A stretch of 7,957 nt of DNA from assembly GCA_016845285.1 (NCBI GenBank), contig JAERSX010000125.1:1-7957 (forward strand), given 5' to 3'. How positions within the stretch are numbered: the stretch's first letter is position 1; each line of letters opens with the position of its first letter. This DNA comes from Deltaproteobacteria bacterium. Its GTDB lineage: Bacteria > Myxococcota_A > UBA796 > UBA2385. Position numbers and translations under genes: made by a program. Positions 1 to 6,028 of this stretch are shown in pieces. Under the pieces are notes generated by a model that had not been told where the DNA came from, did not search any database, and saw only the letters and a list, made by a program, of their open reading frames with translations.

Positions 1-662
1 CCCTGGCCCAGCAGCCCGGCGGCGTCGAGCTCGGCGACCCGCTGTCGCACGAAGGCGTCTTCGAGAGACTCGGCCGACGAAGACGGCGGTGCCACCGGGC
101 TCGTCGACAGGGCCAGCGCACTGCCGTCCATGAGCTTGGGCAGCTGGGCGGCGTTGCCCACGCGCACCACGTGCCCGCTGTAGCGGTCGGTGTAGGCCGG
201 GCCAGCCAACACGAGATGGGGCAGCAACAGGTCGCCCGAGCCGTTGGCACCGAGGATGGACGGCCAGTCGTCGGCGGCCGCATCGCCCCGGCCGGTGAGC
301 ATGAGCTGGCGGCAGCGCTCGTGGGTCACGCTCCGCACCTCGAGGCCGTGCAGCACCGCCGTCTTCGCAGCGTGAGCCTCGAAGAAGGCCCGCACGGCCG
401 GGCGGCTCTCCCCGTCGGTGAAGGAGATGCCGCCCACCTCGGCCAGCTCGGCATCCTCGGGCATCTCCACCCCCGGCGCGTCGAACATGGGGGTCAGCGC
501 GTAGGTGGTGTCCCAGCCGCCGGTACACATCACGAACAGGAAGCGCCGATCTCCGGCGCTCGCGGCACGGGCCACACGGGGGAGCGCAAGCCCGGCCAGC
601 GGGGCGGCGGCCAGACCTCCGAGGAGGTGACGGCGGCTCAGCTGGAAGGGCGGGCGGGCCAC
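1..662 (-). CDS. DUF1501-family exported protein, Tat-type leader (partial, C-terminus beyond window)
   Basis: The N-terminal 220 residues are visible; the gene runs off the left edge without a stop. The leader has a twin-arginine-like motif (Ser9-Arg10-Arg11-His-Leu-Leu), a hydrophobic stretch to about residue 29 and a possible Ala-Arg-Ala cleavage site near 31-33, so export by the Tat route to the periplasm or cell surface is likely. After the leader come Phe-Val-Met-Cys-Thr-Gly-Gly-Trp-Asp (about 43-51) and a Ser-Val-Thr-His ... Leu-Thr-Gly segment (about 111-124). These match DUF1501 proteins, which carry a GGWD motif and a downstream His segment and are distantly related to the alkaline phosphatase/sulfatase fold. 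Their reaction is not known. The GTG at 662 was chosen because it keeps the whole leader and lies one base after the upstream stop; the first internal in-frame ATG would remove the leader. It is the last visible gene of a leftward operon with the DUF1549-like lipoprotein. The family call is fairly secure; the function is open. Confidence 0.82.
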   Translation of the reverse strand, partial: MARPPFQLSRRHLLGGLAAAPLAGLALPRVARAASAGDRRFLFVMCTGGWDTTYALTPMFDAPGVEMPEDAELAEVGGISFTDGESRPAVRAFFEAHAAKTAVLHGLEVRSVTHERCRQLMLTGRGDAAADDWPSILGANGSGDLLLPHLVLAGPAYTDRYSGHVVRVGNAAQLPKLMDGSALALSTSPVAPPSSSAESLEDAFVRQRVAELDAAGLLGQ

Positions 663-663
663 G

Positions 664-2304
664 TCAGGTGCTCACGAAGAGAGGATCGCGGAGAAGCACG
701 GTCACCACGGTGGTCCAGGCGGCGACGGCCCCCTCCTCGGCAGCCACGTCCTCCCACAGGGTGGTGACCTCGTCGAGCCAGGTGGCGTCGGCGCGCTCGC
801 CCAGCAAGCGCCAGTGCAGGCGTGCGAGCTCTTCGTCGAAGGCGGCGTCGCCCGGCTGGTGCTCGGCGGTCACCCCGGTCAGCAGGCGCCGGTCTCCACC
901 CAGCACGAGCTCTCGCTGCACCGCGAAGTCGGCGGCAGCCTGGGCGAGGCGCTTGGTGGCGTAGGCCCAGGTGAGGCCGGGGTCTGGCTGCGGGGCGTAG
1001 GTGTTGGTGCCGTCCACGCCGCCCAGGAGGATCCGGAAGCCCACCTCGTCGTTGGAGAGCTGGTCGAAGCCCTCGTAGCGCCAGGAGAACCCGGTCAGCT
1101 CCTCGACGGCCCGGTCGAGCTGCTCGGGCGTGAGCAGACGCCGGGTCATCTCGTCCTCGCCGATGCCGCTCGTGTCCACCAGGGCCCCGGCCCGGTACTC
1201 CGGGGTGTCGGTGACATCCGAGACGAGCACCCGCAGGCGCGCATCGGCGGCGAGGAAGTCGTCGCGCAGGGACTCGATGCGGGCGAAGTCGGTGGTCTGG
1301 ATCTCGCGGCGCCACAGGGAGGCCGCCATGGTCTCGGCCGTGCACCGGTAGAACCGCGGATCGTTGGCCACCCGCACGCCCATCTCGCTGAGTCCGTCCA
1401 TGGGCTCGCCGAACCAGGCCGCTTCCACCTGGAGGTACTGCTCGCCCAGGGGCTCACGCTCGGGGTGGTAGACGGTCTCCTCGAAGACGTTGTACTGGCT
1501 GAGCCACCAGAAGCCGAAGAGCGAAGCGGCGATGGGGTCGATGGCCGAGTGGCAGGCCAGGCAGTAGGGATCGGTCCGCACGGCCTGCGCCACGTCGCCG
1601 AGGTCGCTGGTCTGGGCCGAGAAGCTCACGGGCCGGGCCAGGAAGTCCTCGCAGAGCAGGAGCCGGGCGATGGCCGCAGCGCGGCGGCGGTTCATGTTCG
1701 AGTTGTCGGTGTTGTACCGCCACCACAGCCCGTTGGTGGCCAGCACCCCCACCGCTGGCCGCCCGTCGGTGTAGTGGACCTCCTGCCAGCCGGTCTCGCC
1801 CTCGGGGTAGTCCAGCGGCCAGATCGACCCGAGCAGCTCGTTGGCCACCGTGGTGTCGGTGGTCACGATGTCGTGCCAGGGCCGGTCCTCCACCGCCACC
1901 CGCGCCATGAGCCGCAGGGGCTCCTCGCCCACCGCCCGCTCGAAGGCGAACTCCTCGATGGGATCGAGGTGGTAGTCGTAGTACTCGATGTCGAAGACGT
2001 CGACGCGGGTGTGCCAGCGCTCGGCGAAGATGTCGACCAGACGTTCCTCGAAGCCGGGGTCGTCGAGGTAGGCATCGCGGAGCTCGGAGAGCGCGCCGGG
2101 ATCGGCCTCGACGCGATCCAGCTCGGCCACGGTGGGCAGCACACCCCGGAGGTCGAGGCTCATGCGGCGAAGGAGCCGGGGGGCCGCCAGGTCCACCAGC
2201 TCGGGTCGGAGGGGTGCGCCGGTGTCGACGACGGGCTGAGCCGGATCTGGCCCACAGGCCACGAGGCCGAGCCACAGGGTCAGCGCCCCCAGCCCCGCGC
2301 TCAT
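664..2304 (-). CDS. Lipoprotein with DUF1549-like N-terminus and DUF1588-like CxxCH segment
   Basis: The product has 546 residues. Residues 1-17 form a lipoprotein signal ending Leu14-Val-Ala-Cys17, followed by Gly-Pro-Asp. Residues about 40-100 read like DUF1549: an Arg-Arg-Met-Ser-Leu-Asp-Leu-Arg-Gly core, then Leu-Pro-Thr, then an acidic helix ending in a Trp-His segment. Residues 246-258 contain Cys248-Leu-Ala-Cys251-His252 followed by Ala-Ile-Asp-Pro-Ile, resembling the DUF1588 Cys-x-x-Cys-His plus Asp-Pro signature. The C-terminus (about 520-546) ends in the Trp ... Leu-Leu-Arg-Asp-Pro-Leu-Phe pattern seen at the end of such proteins. The CxxCH could bind one c-type haem, but that is inference. 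Relatives are often much longer, so this is a compact version. The ATG at 2304 overlaps the upstream stop as ATGA and gives a clean lipobox; the frame stays open to 3591, but that extension runs across the upstream gene. DUF1501 partners commonly sit next to such proteins, as here. The reaction is unknown. Confidence 0.8.
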   Translation of the reverse strand: MSAGLGALTLWLGLVACGPDPAQPVVDTGAPLRPELVDLAAPRLLRRMSLDLRGVLPTVAELDRVEADPGALSELRDAYLDDPGFEERLVDIFAERWHTRVDVFDIEYYDYHLDPIEEFAFERAVGEEPLRLMARVAVEDRPWHDIVTTDTTVANELLGSIWPLDYPEGETGWQEVHYTDGRPAVGVLATNGLWWRYNTDNSNMNRRRAAAIARLLLCEDFLARPVSFSAQTSDLGDVAQAVRTDPYCLACHSAIDPIAASLFGFWWLSQYNVFEETVYHPEREPLGEQYLQVEAAWFGEPMDGLSEMGVRVANDPRFYRCTAETMAASLWRREIQTTDFARIESLRDDFLAADARLRVLVSDVTDTPEYRAGALVDTSGIGEDEMTRRLLTPEQLDRAVEELTGFSWRYEGFDQLSNDEVGFRILLGGVDGTNTYAPQPDPGLTWAYATKRLAQAAADFAVQRELVLGGDRRLLTGVTAEHQPGDAAFDEELARLHWRLLGERADATWLDEVTTLWEDVAAEEGAVAAWTTVVTVLLRDPLFVST

Positions 2305-3182
2305 GGCCAGTCGTCCAGGTCGGCCACCACCTCGTCCACCAAGCCGTCGAAGTCGAAGCAGACCTCGCCGTGGGGCTCGCCACCGCCGTAGCTGACCGGT
2401 CCGCAGGGCTCGCAGGCCTGAAGCGAGATGCGGTGCCAGCTCCCCGACGGATCCCGCACGTCGAGGTCGCCCTCGGGATGCGCGGGGCAGCCGTGGCCGA
2501 AGCTCAGCTCGTCCATGTGAAGGGTGACGCCCTGGACCGTCAGGCCACCATCGATCACCAGGTCGCGGGCCGAGCCCGCCGAGTTCACGACGTAGCTGAC
2601 CGACGCGCTCATCTCCTGATCGAGCCAGCCGTCGTGGCCCTCCCAGAGCCAGGAGCCGCTCATCTCGGCGCCCCGGCGGTGCATGCCGCCGAGCTTCAGC
2701 GACCAGGCCGCGACGTGGCCTCCGCTGTGGAACTCGCGGCCTTCGGCGTCGACGATCTCGAAGTCGCCGAGCAGGGCCCACATGTCCAGCTCGATCTCGT
2801 ACTTTCCGAAGCGATCGACGTTGTGTTGCTCTTGCCACTCGGAGATGCCGGCGTACCAGGTTCCGGAGGTGGCCGTGCAGCCCATGATGAAGGTGTCGAG
2901 GATCTGCAGCGGATCGCCCGGGCACAGGTCGTCGCCCTCGGCCATGAGCGCGATGTAGGCATCTCGGGGCGCGACGGGGGTGGGGACGTCGTCCCCGAAC
3001 ACGCGCTCGACGGCCGCCTCGACCTCCGCAGCCCCCCAGTCGGCCACCGGGTCGTCCACCTCGAGCTGTGGGAGCGCTTGATCTTCCGCCGGAGCCTCCT
3101 CGATGGTGGACGCCGGCTCCGCCGGGGGACCACAGGCCACGACGAGGCCACCCAGGAGGCACCGATGGGCGAGGGCGCGCAT
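2301..3182 (-). CDS. Lipoprotein of unknown family, first gene of leftward operon
   Basis: The product has 293 residues and I do not recognise the family. From the ATG at 3182 it has a short basic start (Met-Arg-Ala-Leu-Ala-His-Arg), a hydrophobic core and a lipobox Val14-Val-Ala-Cys17 followed by Gly-Pro-Pro, so it is probably a lipid-anchored envelope protein. An acidic, Pro/Glu-rich linker (about 20-45) follows. The rest looks like a globular beta-rich domain with many Trp, Gly and Asp residues. Apart from the lipidated Cys, six cysteines lie in the mature part (87, 102, 232, 257, 260, 275), including a Cys257-x-x-Cys260 pair; disulfides or a metal site are possible. A GTG at 3215 in the same frame would add 11 residues ahead of the basic start; I prefer 3182 because it gives a standard signal length. 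Neither start has a clear ribosome-binding site. Its stop overlaps the next start (ATGA), so it is probably co-expressed with the DUF1549-like and DUF1501 proteins and may serve the same envelope complex. Confidence 0.75.
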   Translation of the reverse strand: MRALAHRCLLGGLVVACGPPAEPASTIEEAPAEDQALPQLEVDDPVADWGAAEVEAAVERVFGDDVPTPVAPRDAYIALMAEGDDLCPGDPLQILDTFIMGCTATSGTWYAGISEWQEQHNVDRFGKYEIELDMWALLGDFEIVDAEGREFHSGGHVAAWSLKLGGMHRRGAEMSGSWLWEGHDGWLDQEMSASVSYVVNSAGSARDLVIDGGLTVQGVTLHMDELSFGHGCPAHPEGDLDVRDPSGSWHRISLQACEPCGPVSYGGGEPHGEVCFDFDGLVDEVVADLDDWP

Positions 3183-3264
3183 GGACGCAGCATAGCCACG
3201 AAACCACGTTCCCACCGAGGGCCAAGGGGTCCGACTCGCGGAAACGGGGAGCTAAGCTTCCGCC
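3183..3264. promoter_or_regulatory. Divergent intergenic region, presumed promoters of both operons
   Basis: These 82 bases separate the leftward lipoprotein operon from the rightward membrane-protein operon, so the promoters of both are expected here or just inside the flanking genes. No convincing -35/-10 pair is visible on either strand. On the minus strand a TATGCT hexamer (3193-3188) lies 5 bases before the ATG at 3182, which would leave almost no leader if it were a -10 box. On the plus strand, GGGGAG at 3246-3251 is the best ribosome-binding candidate for the GTG at 3265, but its 13-base spacing is long. Confidence 0.4.
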
Positions 3265-3864
3265 GTGTCCCTCCTCCTCCTGACCGTCGCCCTCGGCATC
3301 GCCACAGCGACCGCCGAGCCCGCGCCGCCGCAACAGCCGGTGCCATCCGGCCACATCGGTCCACTGCCAGGGGGCCCGCTTCCCGGCCTCACGGGCGAGG
3401 CCCCCCTCACCGTCCGCCTCGCCGTCTCCAGCCTCACGGGAACGGAAGACCTCACCCTCCGTGCCTTTGCCCGCTGGGGCGACGAGGACCGCCAGCTCGT
3501 GCTCACCGACGACGGCAGCACACCCGGTGATCTGCCCCAGGACGGGATCTGGGTGGGCGTGTGGAACGGACCGACCGTGGACGCACTGCACATGCGGCTG
3601 GTCCTCGAGCGAACCGCGCAGCCCCCCCTCGAGGTGTACCAGGGCCTCGAGCGGGTCCGCGGCCCCGAGGATCGCCTGTCCTGGTCCCTCGACCTGGGCA
3701 CCACCACCGGTCAGCTTCCCGAGGCCACCCGCATCTCGGCGCCCTACATCGCGCGCCGCCTCCCCGAGACCGACGCCACCTCCATGGCCGCATCCGTCGG
3801 CTGGCTCGGCTTCCTCGGCATCTGGCTCGCGGTGTGGGGCGACCGCAGGTGGGGGCGGTCTTGA
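3265..3864 (+). CDS. Small exported protein with Asp-rich loop domain and C-terminal membrane anchor
   Basis: The product has 199 residues. The first 17 form a Sec signal (Leu-rich core, Ala-Thr-Ala before Glu18). A Pro/Gly-rich segment (18-45) leads into a beta-rich domain (about 47-145) containing Thr81-Asp-Asp-Gly ... Gly88-Asp-Leu-Pro-Gln-Asp93-Gly-Ile-Trp96-Val-Gly. This recalls the Asp-Asp-Gly ... Gly-Asp-Gly-Val-Tyr/Trp loop of Ig-like beta-sandwich domains in bacterial surface proteins (for example 'choice-of-anchor X'-type domains); that link rests on the motif alone. One hydrophobic helix (about 174-191) followed by Asp-Arg-Arg-Trp-Gly-Arg anchors the C-terminus, with the domain outside the cytoplasm. 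GTG 3265 was chosen because it supplies the signal peptide; the next in-frame GTG lies beyond it. It overlaps the next gene by 16 bases from GTG 3849 (or 4 from TTG 3861). The 173-residue protein at 5504 has the same architecture and is probably a diverged paralogue. Function unknown. Confidence 0.75.
   Translation: MSLLLLTVALGIATATAEPAPPQQPVPSGHIGPLPGGPLPGLTGEAPLTVRLAVSSLTGTEDLTLRAFARWGDEDRQLVLTDDGSTPGDLPQDGIWVGVWNGPTVDALHMRLVLERTAQPPLEVYQGLERVRGPEDRLSWSLDLGTTTGQLPEATRISAPYIARRLPETDATSMAASVGWLGFLGIWLAVWGDRRWGRS
3847..3852 (+). promoter_or_regulatory. AGGTGG ribosome-binding candidate inside the end of the upstream gene
   Basis: AGGTGG lies 8 bases before TTG 3861, whose TTGA overlaps the stop of the preceding gene. 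It therefore supports TTG 3861 as an alternative start for the membrane protein. The GTG at 3849 sits inside this same stretch. The two options differ by four residues and do not change the predicted topology. Confidence 0.35.
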
Positions 3865-5507
3865 GCGCCGCCCGCTGGCCTCGCTGGCTGACCCCCGTGG
3901 TCTTCGCCCTGCTGGCCTGCGCGTGGACCTGGCCGGCCGTGGTCGCCGGCGACACCCTGCTCGTGGGTCGCAACTTCGATCTGCCCGGCACCCTGTGGTT
4001 CCTCGACGCCATCCCGCGCCTCGGCCTCGACCTGAACGACCCGCTCACGGGTCACCCCGGGGGCCACGCCTACGGCCGTCCCGACAGCTTCACCCTCTTC
4101 GCCCTCGGGCCTCTGGCCGACTGGATCGGCGTGGGACGCCTGCACGGCTGGCTCCAGGTGCTGGGGGTCACGGTGTCGGCCTGGGCCGCCGAGGCCTTCG
4201 CCCGAGAGGTCGGCGCCCGTGCGCCCTGGTCGCTGCTCGCGGGGCTGGGCTTCGCCTTCGGCGGCCTCGCCACCACCGTGCTCCTCGAGGGCCATGTCTA
4301 CCACCTGCTCAACCCCTGGCTGCCCCTCTTCGGGATGATGTGGTGGCGGGCCACACGCCCCGGAGGCACCGTCAGACAGGGGCTCATCGCGGGTGTTCTC
4401 TTCTCTCTCACCCTGCTGAGCTCGGGGTACCTGGGCATGGCCGGTGCGGTGGTGGCCGTGTGCTTCGCGGCGGGAGGCCTGGGCCGCTGGTGGCGAGACG
4501 GTGGGCCCCAGCTCCCCTGGCGTCCCCTGCTCGCGGCTGCCGCTGTGGTGGCACTCGTCGCGGTGCCCTACCTCCTCCTCTTCCTGGGCTCCGAGGGCCA
4601 GGACATCACCGACTACCAGCGCTTCGGGGTGAGCCGGACGGAGTTCCTGCGCACCCGGAGCGCCAACCTGGTGCGCCTCGCCGGCCCGACCTGGAGCCTC
4701 GACACCTACGACCACAGCAACGCGATGACGCTGTCGGCCACGGTGCTTGCGCTGGTGATGGTCACGCCCTGGGTGCTGCGGGGCCGGCGTGGCTGGGGCA
4801 CGCTCCTGGCCACCGCGGCCGTCGGCTTGATCTTGCCCCTGGGCACCGAGCTCGGCAGCCCCGAGCTCGGCACGCTCCCCCTGCCCCTCGCCCTGGTCTC
4901 CGAGACCCGGCTCAGCGAGTTCATCCGCTTCCCCATGCGCCTGGGCTGGGCCTGGATGCTCGTGGCCAGCGTGCTCGCCGCCTGGACCGCCACGGTGCTG
5001 GCCGACAGGGCGGGCGCGCGCGCCTGGGTGTTGGTGCCCCTGGCGCTCGTCGAGGTCTTCGCCATCCATGCGCTGCCCGAGCGCCAGCGCAGCCAGCTCG
5101 CGGCGGTGCCGTCCGCCTATGACGCCCATGAGGGCGCGATCCTCGACCTCTACCCCGAGGCCCCGGCCCGAGAGTACGAGCTCAACGCCTGGTTCGCCGC
5201 CTGGGCCTGCTACTACCAGACCGGCCACGACCGCCCCATCGCCGACGACTGTGTGGGCACCCACTCCATGCGCAACCCCCGCATCGACAAGGAGCGCCAG
5301 CTCATCGCCGCGCTCCTCCGAGACGACGTGGCCACCGTCCGGCAGCTCTCCGCGGACTGGGACACCCCCGTCCTCGTGCTCCACGCCGACCTCTACCCAC
5401 AGGGCGACCGCGACCGCCTCATGGAGGCACTGAGCCGCCTGGACCCCTCCCCAGCCACCAGCACCGACGGCGGCGAGCACGTCATCGCCTACGAGATCCA
5501 GCCGTGA
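3849..5507 (+). CDS. Polytopic membrane protein, GT-C / YfhO-like (putative glycosyltransferase)
   Basis: The product has 552 residues with about 11-13 hydrophobic helices between residues 13 and 407, then a soluble tail (about 408-552). The first external loop has Gly40-Arg-Asn-Phe-Asp44, then Trp50, Asp64-Pro65 and a Gly-rich His-Pro-Gly-Gly-His stretch. An acidic residue in this loop is the usual catalytic site of GT-C enzymes, which transfer sugars from lipid-linked donors outside the cytoplasmic membrane. Later, Phe-Ile-Arg360-Phe-Pro-Met-Arg364 before a helix, and Tyr455-Tyr-Gln-Thr-Gly-His460-Asp-Arg-Pro-Ile in the tail, resemble the Arg-x-Pro-x-Arg and Tyr-Gln-Thr-x-His-Gly-Lys-Pro-Ile patterns of YfhO-like/GT-C proteins. 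The family is inferred from these motifs and topology; donor and acceptor are unknown. GTG 3849 is the longest start that avoids deep overlap; TTG 3861 has the better ribosome-binding site. The stop overlaps the next start as GTGA. The frame remains open back to 3561, but that part lies over the upstream gene. Confidence 0.72.
   Translation: MGAVLSAARWPRWLTPVVFALLACAWTWPAVVAGDTLLVGRNFDLPGTLWFLDAIPRLGLDLNDPLTGHPGGHAYGRPDSFTLFALGPLADWIGVGRLHGWLQVLGVTVSAWAAEAFAREVGARAPWSLLAGLGFAFGGLATTVLLEGHVYHLLNPWLPLFGMMWWRATRPGGTVRQGLIAGVLFSLTLLSSGYLGMAGAVVAVCFAAGGLGRWWRDGGPQLPWRPLLAAAAVVALVAVPYLLLFLGSEGQDITDYQRFGVSRTEFLRTRSANLVRLAGPTWSLDTYDHSNAMTLSATVLALVMVTPWVLRGRRGWGTLLATAAVGLILPLGTELGSPELGTLPLPLALVSETRLSEFIRFPMRLGWAWMLVASVLAAWTATVLADRAGARAWVLVPLALVEVFAIHALPERQRSQLAAVPSAYDAHEGAILDLYPEAPAREYELNAWFAAWACYYQTGHDRPIADDCVGTHSMRNPRIDKERQLIAALLRDDVATVRQLSADWDTPVLVLHADLYPQGDRDRLMEALSRLDPSPATSTDGGEHVIAYEIQP
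4846..4870. repeat. Paired palindromic 10-mer forming a perfect 10-bp stem with 5-base loop
   Basis: CCGAGCTCGG occurs at 4846-4855 and again at 4861-4870, with CAGCC between. Because the 10-mer is its own reverse complement, the two copies can pair into a perfect 10-bp hairpin with a 5-base loop. In protein it encodes two tandem pentapeptides, Thr-Glu-Leu-Gly-Ser and Pro-Glu-Leu-Gly-Thr, in the loop after a hydrophobic helix of the GT-C-like protein. No T-run follows, so it does not look like an intrinsic terminator. Confidence 0.85.
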
Positions 5508-6025
5508 TCTACGGGCTCCTCATCGGTCTGGCACTGGCACAGCCGCGCGAGGTGGCGGGGGTGGTCGTGCAGATGCAGGGGCCAGCCGACCAGCCCGAGC
5601 TCAAGCCCATCGTGCAGGTGGTGGACGCCGCCGGCACCGTGGCCGAGGTGCCGCTCCACGATGACGCCCAGCCGCCCGATGACGAGGCCGGCGACGGGGT
5701 GTGGTCGGGCATCGCCATGGGGCTCACGGGCACCGACTACACCGTGCGCCTGCCCTCCGGCCCCGACTCCTGGATGGAGGGACGGTTCACCGTGGCCGAT
5801 CCCTGGCGGCCCATCGTGCGCTTTCGCCCCGCCCCGGGCGGCGCCCTGGTCTCCTTCGAGCCGGTGGCCCAGGGGGCGAGCAGCAGCGCGTCCCTGCGGA
5901 GCAACCCCTGGCAGCCCACGACCCGGCCCGCCTCGGAGGCACCGTCGCGGTGGTGGGGCCTGCTGGGCGCCGGCGTGCTCGTGCTGCTCGGCGTGGGCAT
6001 CGGCCGGATCCGCGACCCAGGCTGA
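5504..6025 (+). CDS. Small exported protein with Asp-rich loop domain and C-terminal anchor, paralogue-like to gene at 3265
   Basis: The product has 173 residues. The first 12 form a very short signal peptide (cleavage probable at Ala12|Gln13). A beta-rich domain (about 15-110) contains Leu51-His-Asp53-Asp54 ... Pro58-Asp-Asp-Glu-Ala-Gly63-Asp-Gly-Val-Trp67-Ser-Gly, the same Asp-rich loop pattern as the 199-residue protein two genes upstream. A Ser/Pro/Ala-rich linker (about 123-148) leads to a single C-terminal helix (about 150-166) followed by Arg-Ile-Arg, which should anchor the protein with the domain outside the cytoplasm. The GTG start at 5504 overlaps the stop of the membrane-protein gene by 4 bases (GTGA), implying coupled translation; it also gives the hydrophobic N-terminus. 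The stop lies only 3 bases from the stop of the convergent GH10 gene. A role alongside the membrane protein is likely from context; no reaction can be assigned. Confidence 0.75.
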   Translation: MIYGLLIGLALAQPREVAGVVVQMQGPADQPELKPIVQVVDAAGTVAEVPLHDDAQPPDDEAGDGVWSGIAMGLTGTDYTVRLPSGPDSWMEGRFTVADPWRPIVRFRPAPGGALVSFEPVAQGASSSASLRSNPWQPTTRPASEAPSRWWGLLGAGVLVLLGVGIGRIRDPG

Positions 6026-6028
6026 GGG

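Noticed and set aside
171..767. Plus-strand open frame of 198 codons at the left end.
   Set aside because: It is antisense to the DUF1501 gene and to the end of its neighbour, with Arg/Gly-rich low-complexity content.
814..2391. Plus-strand open frame of 525 codons.
   Set aside because: It lies antisense to the DUF1549-like gene, has the Gly/Val/His/Gln-rich composition typical of a GC-rich shadow frame and shows no recognisable domain.
2305..3591. Open upstream extension of the DUF1549-like frame, giving 975 residues in total.
   Set aside because: The extension lies across the lipoprotein gene and into the opposite-strand operon, is Arg/Gly/Pro-rich without family motifs, and would bury the lipobox of the ATG 2304 start.
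4846..4870. The 10-bp stem as an intrinsic terminator.
   Set aside because: It is followed by CACGCTCCCC rather than a T-run and lies in the middle of a well-supported coding region.
3744..5480. Minus-strand open frame of 578 codons.
   Set aside because: It is antisense to the GT-C-like membrane gene, rich in Gly/His/Gln/Glu and without motifs; the plus strand has clear membrane helices and coupled starts.
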